DNA of 64,000 nt from Amaranthus tricolor (lineage: Eukaryota > Streptophyta > Magnoliopsida > Caryophyllales > Amaranthaceae). Positions 49,310 to 60,631 of the stretch are shown here, one piece after another; the stretch's first letter is position 1; the number at the start of each line of letters is the position of its first letter. The stretch covers positions 4,025,001-4,089,000 of the forward strand of contig NC_080058.1 in NCBI RefSeq assembly GCF_026212465.1, in the 5' to 3' direction. A program made the position numbers and the translations under genes. Under the pieces are notes generated by a model. That model saw only the letters and a list, made by a program, of their open reading frames with translations. It was not told where the DNA came from and ran no database searches.

Positions 49310-49411
49310 ATGAGTCAAAAACAACAATTATTAAGACCTTTAGAAGATCAAGAAGAGTTATTCAAATACGAAGAGGTTTTCTCAACCGTTAAGCAAAAAC
49401 TAGTTCGAGAC
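49310..49411 (+). pseudogene. orphan LEA exon 1 (duplicate)
   Basis: Reads MSQKQQLLRPLEDQEELFKY and on to VKQKLVRD followed by a GT donor. This is the duplicate of LEA exon 1 at 37,340 with one extra codon. The sequence equivalent to about 37,490-40,100 (exons 2 and 3 included) is missing, so no SMP repeat remains. Reading through gives only an Ile-Tyr run encoded by the (TA)n tract. Confidence 0.88.
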
Positions 49412-49474
49412 GTATTTTTGATTTTCCTTATATTTTCACAAAACTATAGTTTCAATGATATTTTTCCAAACCAA

Positions 49475-49475
<1 letters not shown>

Positions 49476-49566
<91 letters not shown>
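49476..49566. repeat. (TA)n microsatellite at the LEA deletion scar
   Basis: About 90 bp of uninterrupted TA repeats. Sequence on its left matches LEA intron 1 (near 37,490) and sequence on its right matches the region downstream of the LEA gene (near 40,100). Confidence 0.95.
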
Positions 49567-49942
49567 ATATTGAATGTACAATCTCTACTAGTATGTATAC
49601 TATTGGATGTACAATCTTAAGAGAAGTCAATCCAAAATTTGTTGTTGTACAAATCTATCAATAATAAATAAATAATAAATAAATAAATATAACTAAAATA
49701 AAAGTCGCAGACATAATCTTTTTAAAAAATGACTATAAGTGACTTTATCATGAAGCTTTTTCTCTCCAAAATATGATGATAATGTCATATATAATTACTA
49801 ATGTAAATGGGTTTACTAATATCCATATTGAATGATTTTATAAAAATTAAAGACAAATAATACAAGAGTTTATTAAGCAAAATGTCCCATGAAAGCTGAT
49901 GGTAAAATTTATACATATTTAAAAAGACATGCAAAAAGCATA

Positions 49943-52900
49943 TTACATCATAGAAATGATGTCATTATCTAAAACCTTTTTATAAGTCAAAGCTTCCACC
50001 TCGCGTCTTTCCAATTCAAATAATTCAGTAGACAAATAACGCTCTCCAAAACTAGGGAGAACAACCTGCAAGTGCAAAGCATATATGAATTTTGTTACCT
50101 ATTACTCCCTCCAATTCACTACTAATGTTTAATTTGCTTTATGCACTCCATTCAATACATTTATTCAATTATTAATATCTCTAATTATGCATAATTAAAA
50201 ATTATAGAAAGTTGATATGAATAATCCTTGCATTGAAACGAATCAAATAAAATCCCACTTAACTATGTTTTAACTTATAGATTAATAATAAAATACAATT
50301 TATAAATAAGAGATAAATAGTGTCCAAAAAGCAAATGGAACGTTAGTGCTGAATTGGAGGGATTATAAAATATCTTGTTTTCTTGACGTGTCAATATAAT
50401 TTAAAAAAGGTTTTTCACATATATAATTGTTTTGGTTGGGATGAACAGTTTTACATTGTTGTTTCCTTTCATCCCACTCCTCATTTACAATCAAATCAAC
50501 AACTCATCCTAAGTCATACTATTTTTTGCATACATCAGAATGAGTCCAACACCCAACTAAGATAAACAATATGTTTTTTCGACATTGTACCACTTGCAGA
50601 CTACTGATTTCCAACAACAACAATAATATTTCATTACCCAATCGTCCCACGTGAAGAAGGTTGCATTTGATTCTTGGTGGAAAGTTAAATGTGAGATCGA
50701 CCCTTTTTTGAGGCAGAAGGCATTGGAATGGGCTAAGTTAGGTGATGGTTGCTCTAAATTGTTTTTTATAATGTATTTTTTTCAAAACTTTGAGTACAGG
50801 GTACGCAAAGAAAAGGGGATGGGCTAGTGAAGAGGGCAGTGAGCATCAAACCCAGGTTTCTTCTAGGAAAAGTGATACATGATCCAACTGAGACAAGAGC
50901 GAGCCGTTTCTCTTTTTCAAAGTATTAAAGCTAGAGTTTAAGAGAAATAGAGTTAATTTGTTGATGATTGATGAAAACTCTACTTCTGATCCTGGTGATA
51001 TCAGTGGCTCAGAGGAATCATTCCTTGAATACCCCGATAAGTCCAAGACATTAGCGATGAGAAAAGTGATCTCAAGAGAAGTGGTACTATGAATGTAGAT
51101 AACTGTCAATTTATCCAAAAAATCTATCCAACGGAGAAGCAATGCACTTATTTGATAAACACTTCAAGGTCTTTCAAATGAACTATAAACCGGGGGCAGA
51201 GTATGAAAGATGATAATGCCATCTTCAACGAAGCAACCTCTAGGAGATGAGCTAAGTTATCATTCTAACCGGATGATAACCACATTGTCAATTTAATAAA
51301 CGAAAATGGGGTTATAATGGACGTGTTTATGTAGGACTAACAAAACACAAGTGGTACAGAAATTATTCCACCTAAACTGGGGAGTATTTTTTGAAGTAAC
51401 AGATATTACCTATATCAAATCAAAGGTGTTTTACTTACAACAATCAGTTTTCCAGAAAATTCGGGCTTTTTAGCTAATTTAACAGCAGCAGCGACAGCAG
51501 CTCCAGATGATATCCCGACCTAGAAGATTTCCCGAGTGCACATATGAATATATGAAACACCAAATAACCAAGAGTAAGACAGGAAAGATCAGGAAAGAAA
51601 GTGATCTTACCAGCAAACCTTCTTTCAATGCAAGAAGCTTCGCAGTTGCAATGGCTTCTTCACTTGATATCTAAAACATCAGCAAGAAGTATTACGCAAA
51701 CTATGACCTATCCACTCATCTCTGACTCTAACTTTTTATGGTCAAGCATCTGGAATTGAATGAAAAGCTCAAACCCATTGCATTACTCAAAACCACAGTT
51801 CTCTTTGACTGAAACTGAACTGTCAATGCTGAACTTGCTAAACTTATTGGTGTTGAACTTAACTTACAGTTAATGAAAGAGTGAGACATGAAACCAACAA
51901 GTACTGAACTGAAATTAATAGTGACAAATTGAATTGAACTGAAGTAATTACTAATAGTTAACTGAACTCGAGTACATTTAAGTTGAAGAAGGCAATAGCG
52001 TAATTTTATTAACTCATAGTATCACACATTATTAACCTCCATTGACATCATAAGCAAACATTCTAATTACCTACTTATATGGGAGCTATAGTGCAAAATC
52101 AAGGCCGCTTCACATCAACCGCATTGTAAATGTTTTCCCAAAGGTAAAAGAAATTGGGCCATTTGGAGAGACTTCTCATGCTTTCAGCTGATATTGGATT
52201 TAGATGTTATGATAATCACATCACTCTTGTTACCGCGATTGCGACCGTTATGATGGGATACTTTAAAAGTAGAACATGCATGATTTCCTCAATGAACATG
52301 AAGATTTCACTCTTTTTGAAATAGAATAAGTGAAACATATGTCAGCCGTTTCTCGCTTAATGTTCTCTCAAGAATAAGCACAATTAAGTACGAGAAAAGA
52401 AAAAGATGGGGCAAGAAAAAAATTTATTTTCCAGAATTGATTCTATGAGGAGGGAAACCAATGTTTATAAGGTGCAGATTATATCTGAAGTCTGAAGAGC
52501 TTCTGCTCTATATCTTTCACAAAATAAAGTACACATCATATGATTCTACAGCACATTTTCCAGATGTTGGATACTTGGATCTCAAGTGGCCGAGGTAAAA
52601 TATTACAAGAAGACTACAGAATAAAGATGGAAAAAAAAAGATCAGATGCTAACCTTCATAACTTCCTCAATTATATCAAAGTCCAATAGTGGAGGGACAA
52701 CACCAGCACCAATTCCTTGGATTTTGTGCTTCCCTGTAGCATATGAAACATCAAGGCCAGTCAGCATAAACTGAATGAATAAAATACAAAGCAGGTTGTA
52801 GAATAGTTTGGATGTTGATCTACTCATACTCTGTAGTCAACAAGAATACTAGAGCCACAATCCAAAAGACCCCCAGATGCAATTGAAATCATTGACAAAA

Positions 52901-55481
52901 GTACACCATGTAGATTACTGAATACTGACTCACCAGGTTTTTCTCCATTTAAGATTGCACTTTCAGTTGGCTCTACTCCATATACCTAATAGTAAACAAA
53001 GTAATTCACACAGTTAACACTTAACAGACGAGTACTAGCTTGTGTTTAAAGTATCAGGAAAGGGAAGGAACTAGGAACCAGGAAGTCTTCCTATATCTGA
53101 ACATTGAATAACAAACCAATGACATTTTCCTTGAAAATAAGCTTTCATTATGAATCATTTTGAGAAAAAAATTGACTTTCATCTTTCGGGTATACAACAT
53201 TCCAATATCCCAATGCCATTAATTGATCAATGGAAAAAAAAATGTCCTTTATTGTAACTTCAACGGTTCAACCACTTGAAAATTGAAGGTAATTTCAAAC
53301 TTTTCAGAAAAAAGGTGACGTCAAGTATAGTTTAGATTTGCAAACAGCAGCTTAGTAAACAGATCATCGAATGTTCTATTTGATTTTTTTGGTTCTAGAT
53401 GTAGTCTGCAACTCCGCACACATGAATTATCCTTCTGTGTTTCTGTTAATAGCTAGACCCTCTTGTTTGAAAATTTTGAAAAATAAGAAGGTTAACTCGC
53501 ATGAAAAACTTAACCTTCCAAGTTCCTAGAACTTTACCATAACCAGAAATTCAATTGCAAGCACAAAAACTATAGTCTGAACCAGCATCTAGAGTTAAAT
53601 ATACTAGGTCAATACACACGGTCTAACTTAAACAACCTAATTCCCTAGGGGAAAGCTTAGAAGAAGCAGATGGCCCAAAAGGCATACGAACCTTAATGTT
53701 AGAATTCTTCTCTTTAAGAAATTTCCCTGTCCCAGTAATGGTACCAGCAGTCCCAATGCCAGCGACAAACGCATCCACTTGGCCTTCCGTGGCTCGCCAA
53801 ATCTCTGGCCCTGTTGTCTCATAATGAATCTGCAAGCATAACAGAAAAGTAGCAATAAAAAGTCACTCCACCAGTCCACATTTGTGCTGAACCTTTTGGG
53901 TTCAAAAATAAGCATACCTTTGGATTCGCAGGATTTTCAAATTGATTAATCCAATAACCGCCTGGTGTTTTTTCCAGTAATTCCCTAGCTTTCTTGTAGA
54001 AGTCAGGAAAGGTGGATGTTGGGCCCATGAGGTGCAATTCCACTCCCAAGGCTAGAAGAATTGTTCGTCGCTCAAGACTCACATACGAAGGCATAACAAT
54101 GATAAGCTTATAGCCCTTAGCAGCAGCAACAAACGCCAATCCAATACCAGTATTACCACTTGTCACTTCTATGAGAATTGTCTTTTGACATCCAAAAAAT
54201 ATAATTGAGCTTAGCAACAGTATTATATTGTACTCCTTGTTTAAGCAACATCCATAGAATATGTTTGTTTCCTTTTCCATAGGAGAACATATCCTAAAAG
54301 ATACTGCAGAAAGAGATCAGAGACTAACACTATATTTGGATAATAACTTTAGAGAGAAAATAAAGGAAAGGAAGGGAGAGAGTGTGGAGGGAAAAGATGT
54401 GAAGAGAAATGAATGGGAAATCTTCTTGTTTGTTAAGGAGGGAAGGGAAGGGAAGGAAAAGGAAAAGAAGGGAGATAAGAGTTTTCCCTTTAAATCTTTT
54501 CAACTTTAGAAAGAATACCTTAACAAAAAACATTCATTAAATCCCTCCAAATCTCTTACCTCTCATTTTGTTATCCAAACAAGGGATCCCTCATCCTCCA
54601 AATCTTCCCCTTCCTTTCCCTCCATTTCCTTCCATCCAAACATATATTAATAAAAAAAAATATATGAAAAGTGATTACCACCTTTTTGGGGGAAATTAGA
54701 CCCTTTTCTTCAGCATCTTTGATCATACTAACTGCTATCCTGAATTTAAATTAAATCAAATAATATTTTGTTTTCAATTCTAAGTTTATTCTTTAATTGA
54801 GGAAATAGATGATTTTAAGTTGACTTGTCTAGATAAACAAGGTGATAAATGATAAGACATTGCAGGCAAGGGAAATAACAGCACCTATCTTTGACACTAG
54901 AAAATGGTTCCATCATTTCAAGCTTGGCTGCAACGCGTGCTACACAGCCCTCTAACACATGATTAAGATAAACCATAGGTGTGTTTCCCACCAGCTGCAA
55001 GTTGAATACCGTAGAAAATAATCTTTAAAGGAAAACTATTACAATACCAAATCAGCCTAATCCATTTCTTTTGTAATTTATCCATAAGATTCACGGCTAG
55101 GTTTGGTAATTGGTACTAAACGGTAATGGAAAATTAGTGTAATTTTGGTAGGAATATTCTTGACAAGTTTAATGGTCATACTTATTCTCCTTCAATAATC
55201 TCATTTTCTTTACAAAGTTCATTCCAATACATTGTTATTTCAAAATGTGGTATCACGTTGTATTGAAAAGTTGTGAACAAAAAATACTTTTTATGATCAA
55301 ACTTTCATTACCAATGGAATGACGTGATAAATATCATGAAAGCTTACGCTACAAATCATTCTCACTTCCACCATTTAGTACCGATTATCTGACAGGCCAT
55401 CACTACTTGTTTTCAAATATAGTAAGAATGGAGGCATCCTACCTCAGTCACATCATTTGCAATGCTGCACTCTCCTTCCAT
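49943..55481 (-). CDS. O-acetylserine (thiol) lyase / cysteine synthase family, copy B (10 exons)
   Basis: Tandem paralogue of copy A, also 334 residues. Exons 55443-55481, 54885-54994, 54682-54739, 53918-54181, 53692-53829, 52934-52985, 52654-52733, 51611-51670, 51439-51519 and 49943-50065, all with GT-AG borders and the same sizes as copy A. The start reads [13 protein letters not shown]. The canonical GNTP, PLP lysine in SVKDR, TSGNTG substrate loop, [11 protein letters not shown] and GISSGAA motifs are all present, so this copy looks catalytically sound, unlike A. The phosphate loop is GTAGT rather than GTGGT, as in A. No targeting peptide, so probably cytosolic. Whether it makes cysteine or acts as a cyanoalanine or other beta-substituted alanine synthase cannot be told from sequence. 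Confidence 0.92.
50103..50365. mobile_element. Stowaway-like MITE in copy B intron 9
   Basis: Ends TTACTCCCTCCAATTC and GAATTGGAGGGATTA in inverted orientation next to TA-rich targets. Interior word 'attaaaaattatagaaagtt' is shared with the MITE at 28,821. The paralogous intron of copy A lacks it. Confidence 0.8.
52100..52260. repeat. dispersed GC-rich-word repeat, copy in cysteine synthase B intron 7
   Basis: Counterpart of 42,320-42,480 ('aaggccgcttcacatcaacc', 'accgcgattgcgaccgtta'). Confidence 0.6.
54325..54650. mobile_element. purine-rich MITE in copy B intron 3
   Basis: About 325 bp present in B and missing from A. Ends 'actatatttggataat' and inverted 'tccatccaaacatatatt'. The left half is GGGAAGGGA-rich and the right half carries the complementary CCCTTCC words, so the whole can fold back. 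Confidence 0.65.
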
Positions 55482-56845
55482 CTATTTGACTGCAAGAATT
55501 AAGAATGTAAATGGATTCATTTTTGCAAATTTAACAGAAAACCCATCAATTTACTTCTAAGAATGGAGTCTACATCAGTCTACTGGCACAATGGTACTCA
55601 GCAAGATCACTCTCAGTGAAAACTTGACTAACGTTTACTAACCATTACTTGTGCATCAGATCTCAAACAATGGATTGAAATATATCCTAGCATAAGAAAA
55701 TATGCAAGGCACCCCACCGCCCATGACCTTATTAATAAGGACCCTCAAATATTAGTATAAATTAGTTTATTTTTGTTCTATTTTAGTTTAATTACTTGTT
55801 TTGAGCAATCATACGTAAATCTAGGGTTTCAGAAATGAAGATTTCAAATGGGATTCAGTAAAAAGTTTTCGATTTCTGGTAACTATGGTTTTGAGGCCCC
55901 AAATTTTCACAGGCCTCATTTGAAACAGGTGACAATAGGAAAAGAACTACATAACACAAGGCATTCATATTTCATACCCTTTATAATTTTTCCCTTTTTG
56001 GTAGTTCAATTTTTACAAATACAGTTGCAGAATGAATAGAGAAACTACTATCAAACACAAAACACCAATAATCTCATAAAAACAGAACGCAGATGCTGAT
56101 AATTAATCAAAGATAGCGGAAAATATCAGAAGAATACCATTACCCAGTTCTATTATGCAGATTTCAGAGAATTGAAGCAGATCCGTGAAGAACAAAATGC
56201 AATCCTTTTGCAGTTGAAATTATAGGGATTATAAGTACAAATATAATTTAGCTGCTGCAACCTGCAATGGCGGCTGGTAGTCATTAGAGTATTGATATTT
56301 GTGCGTTATCTAATTGTCAACCAAATTGTTTATGCACAAGTTGCCCATCACGACAAAAATATCTTGGGTGAAGAAATTATGATCCATTTCGTACATTTTT
56401 TTATGTTACCAGGCAAATCGGGCGGTGAACCCAGATAATACTCTTACATGATCGATCTACACGGCTACACCATTTTGTGTTTACTCCTGTACTCGGGGGT
56501 GTTTGGCACGCGGATAGGAATTGGAGATTTTAAAATGAGATTTTTAAGATTAAGATTTTTTAAATAAAAAAGTATTATTTTTTATTTGTCATGTTAGAAA
56601 TTTAGAAGAAAAAGGTAAAATTAAAAATCTCAACTAAAATACCTATTTTCTCCTAAAACTTTTTTTTTGGGAACTTTTTCTTCTTATAGTCGACTAGTTT
56701 CATTCTCTAGTCTCATTTTCTTTAGACAAACTAAGATTTAGACTTTTTTTGAAATAAAGTTGAAAGTCTCATTTCCTTTCTCAAATCTCACATGTCAAAC
56801 ACTCCCTATAGTCTACGAGACTACAACTAGTACTCTACGTGTAAA
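55482..56845 (-). promoter_or_regulatory. upstream region of cysteine synthase B
   Basis: Uninterrupted counterpart of the copy A upstream region and the source of the empty sites. Homology with A ends near 56,395. The remainder to 56,845 is A/T-rich spacer with no feature seen. No core promoter motif was fixed. Confidence 0.4.
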
Positions 56846-57551
56846 TAGGAATGGGTATGGGTCGGATTTATGTTTGATTTAGTTATACTCATATCCAGAT
56901 CTTTTTTTAGTGGATTCAGAACTAGACCTAGATTCATAGGGTCTGAAACTTTTAGACCCAGATCCAGACCCTTAGGGTCTAGTGGGTTTAGGGTTTGGAT
57001 CTGGATCTGGATCCAAAATAATATTTTGCTTTTTTCTCGAAATTTATTTTTTAAAAATATATTATACAATTTTTGTGCATTCATATAAAATTATTTAAAC
57101 ATTTTCAATTAACAAGGATCTTCTAATACTTTTATACTAATTGAGCGACCAAATATATAAAGCTTTGCAATATTCAAGTTCTTAAAACGAAATATTCATT
57201 AAACCTTTCTATTTTTAGAGTATAGATACTACGACCACAATACATTTCAAATTGTATGAACCGACCAAGTTCTAAATCACATAATGTTCCAAAATATAAC
57301 AAAGTTCTAAACCAATCAATTAAATACACATTATTGATAATACTATAATTTTGAAAAAAAATATGTAAATGGGTCCACGGATCGGATCTGGATCTCAAAT
57401 GTGTGGAACTCAGACCCTAAGGTCATGGACCCAGATCCGATTCGAATCCATAAGGTCTAAAAATAGGTTGATCTAGATTCCAAATCCTTATATTAAGGTC
57501 TAGTCGAGTCTTGTCTAAACCCTTAGGGTTCAGGACCTATGCTCATCCCTA
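56846..57551. mobile_element. hAT-like non-autonomous element, fourth copy of the family
   Basis: Starts TAGGAATGGGTATGGGTC and ends with the inverted GACCTATGCTCATCCCTA. Subterminal words 'gatctggatctggatcc' and 'agaccctaaggtc' face each other. The 8-bp flanks CGTGTAAA and CATGCAAG match only partly, so the duplication is decayed or the end is off by a few bases. Confidence 0.65.
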
Positions 57552-59609
57552 CATGCAAGTACATATTTTTGTGTAAACCAACAAAAAAAATTTAAATTCT
57601 AAATGAAACAATCTTACGGTAACATCATCTTTATATTAGGTTAATTTAATACATATTTACAGTCGTAAGAAATTATTTACAACTGTAAAATTATCACTTA
57701 TAATCTTGAAATAACTAATTATAATCTTGAAATGATCGTCTATTTTTATATATTTTATTACTTTATTTAATTCATTATACTCAATTTCTTAGTCATCGTG
57801 TTAAAAACAAATTGGCGCAACAGACAAATACTTGTGAATAAGGAAGAGAAATATATACTGAGAATTACAAAAACGTGAATCAAGGCAAAAAACGAGAATG
57901 TATGGAAATAGCTAAAAAGAAAATATATGGTAAAACTTGTTGAATATGGGGGAGTACTAGACGGGATAAAGGGGTTTTTTGTCGTGAAGTAAAAAATGAG
58001 ATATTACTGTTGAATTGAAGGGAGTATTATTTAATTGAATTTTTATTGGTTGTTGTTAAAAAGTGAAAAAAAAATATTTACTACCACTTACGTTCTAAGT
58101 TGCACTAAAACGGCCACGGACACGACACGGGTACGGGAAAAAGTTAACTTAAAAATGGGGGGCACGGGGACACGAAAATGGTAATATAATAAATATAATT
58201 TTACAATCTTTCATTTGATATATGTAAATAAACACTTTAAAAACATAAAATGCAAATAAGTACCAAATAAACAACAAGAGTATTTAAAAATAGTCATACA
58301 AAAACCAAATCAAAGAAAACCAAATAAATAGGTAAATTGAAGTTTGATCATCACACATCATCCATATTTTAAATTGATAATCCATTAATTATAAAATATA
58401 TTTTGTAAATAATCTCACGTAATATATATGAATACATAAAGATGAAACCCTAAAACTAGATGTTATCTTTATGATTTGCTTCTAAACCCAAGCATGGATC
58501 CATATAAGACTATAAACTTAGAGGTCCATAATTATAAATTAACGTATAGGTTGGTAAACTTTCGTTTCGCTATGTAATAAGAGTTTGATTCTCCCCATTA
58601 AAAGAATAATTAATTTCTCTTCCCTGTCAGTAAGTATACAATAGGATATATATTTCTGAATAAAAAAAAATAGACACTTGCATCTCTAAAAGACAATCAA
58701 CTAGAATTAGGATCATAGACTTAATTATGATTATCGGTTGTAAACTGCTCCCTTGATCTGATCGCTTTGAGCTTTTAACTTTTTGAGTCATATAATGCAA
58801 ACTCAAAAAAATGGAGAAAATTAGTTAATAATTTTAAACATATTGTGTATTGTATGGGCATTGAAATGGCAAGGTTGATGAAACAAAGTCTTTTTGAACT
58901 TTTTTTCTCTCTTCTCTTTTTAAAAAAACCTTAATATCTAAAGTTGATTTTGGGTTATTATCAACCTTTTGGTTGATGGTAAGACCCTAATTTTTCTGTT
59001 TTAAGCTTTTTCAATATGATTAGAATAAATATTTATCCTCTCCGTACAAGAGAGTTGTTTTATCCATCCATTGGGTTAATTCTACCCATATATATATTGG
59101 GTTTTGCTCTCTCTCCTCGTGAGTCGTGAGAGTTTGAGGTTATGAATTTTGATCTCTAGTTGATTTGTTGGTAGAGATTAATCTAATAATGCAACAGAGC
59201 CCAAAATTGCAATTGTCATCAACTACATCAAATTCAATTCTATCAAGAGTCTACTACAAATCGAAAGACCCCCTTTGTAGAAGGTTATGTCAAACAGCGA
59301 TATGGAAGAGGATATTCAGTATCGTCGGATCTCATACACAACGATCGTAGTTTGTTAATTTTGAATTATATTTGATTAAAGTTGTTATATACTTGCTAAT
59401 TTTTATCTCTGATTTAGATATTATATGATTCTTTAATAATAAATTACATACTATTAAAAAAAAAAAAAAGTCTTCTTGAACTTCATTATGGCTTTAGAGT
59501 ATATTTGAGGAAAATACAATTGGAAGAACCATTTAGTTCAAAGCATTATTATTGTTAGTATTCATATCAAATATTAAAAATTAGAATAATAAACTGATTT
59601 TTTTCCATG
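57552..59609. other. spacer between cysteine synthase B and C
   Basis: A/T-rich spacer. 57,600-57,760 resembles the repeat at 36,270-36,460. 58,105-58,180 is a GC-richer patch (cggccacggacacgacacgg), probably transposon-derived. No gene was recognised. Confidence 0.45.
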
Positions 59610-60593
59610 TTACGCATAAGTCAAAGCCTCCACTTCGCTTCTCACTGAATCAAACAGTTCAGTAGATAAATAGCGCTCTCCAAAACTAGGAAGAAGTACC
59701 TACAAAACAAATGAACACAAATTTAATTCCTTCATTTACACTTGTGTACACTCTTTTTAATTTTTACATTATTGAGTTATACTCCCTCCGATCTTATGAA
59801 TTAGTCCCATTTCCTTATTTGGCAAAACCTTTGAATTAATCCCATTTCTATTTTTGGCAATTCTTTTTTACTTAAATACCCTTAGTTCACACAAGTAATT
59901 ACGAATATACCCCCATATACCTTACTTACCCAACTACCCTTCACTACTTATCCTTCACTACTTACCCTTTACTATTTACCCTTTTTAATGGACCCCACAC
60001 AATCCTTAATATCCGTGCCCAAGCAAATGGGACTAATTCATAAGATCGGAGGGAGTATATAACATACACCGGGGTCTAAATCCACAACATAGAGCCTCTA
60101 TTAATATAGGTAAGTTTTTGGTTGAATTGGTTAAAATATAGTATTAAAAGTCAATGTGATAAAAATCACGTGTTTAAATCTCTTCACTCCTCATTTAAAG
60201 TAGAATATTAAATATCATATATTCTATTATCTTCGTATGAAAAGTCATGGTGAAGTATATAACATATTCTAACATCTCAATTATTAATTTAAATTTTTAA
60301 TTTGATTGGAATTTGCAAGCGTAATGAGTTAGTTTTCTTAATAAGTAGTTAGTATTCCCACTTACAACAATCAATTTTCCAGCTAATTCAGGCTTTTTTG
60401 CTATTTTTATAGCAGCAGCAACTGCAGCTCCCGATGACAATCCTACCTAACCAATTTAAAGCATACGAAATATTAAACATCAAAAAAATATATCAACGAT
60501 TAGTAACATAAAAATCATACCGAAAGACCTAGGAAAAAAGTCAATGATAAAACAAATTACTACTATATATAGAAAGTAAAAAGTAAGATACAA

Positions 60594-60631
<38 letters not shown>

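Larger units (their letters stand above)
49145..56395. repeat. second unit of a tandem segmental duplication
   Basis: Homologous to about 37,150-49,145. Shared in order: the LEA exon 1 with its upstream ~150 bp, the sequence after the LEA gene, all ten cysteine-synthase exons and most intron blocks, and the 5' region to the CCATTTCGT site. Differences are a ~2.6-kb loss in this unit and transposon insertions in the first unit. The right end is set where homology stops near 56,395. Confidence 0.85.

Noticed and set aside
49310..49664. Open frames reading long Ile-Tyr runs on both strands
   Set aside because: They are the (TA)n microsatellite read through from an orphan LEA exon. Both strands give the same low-complexity product.
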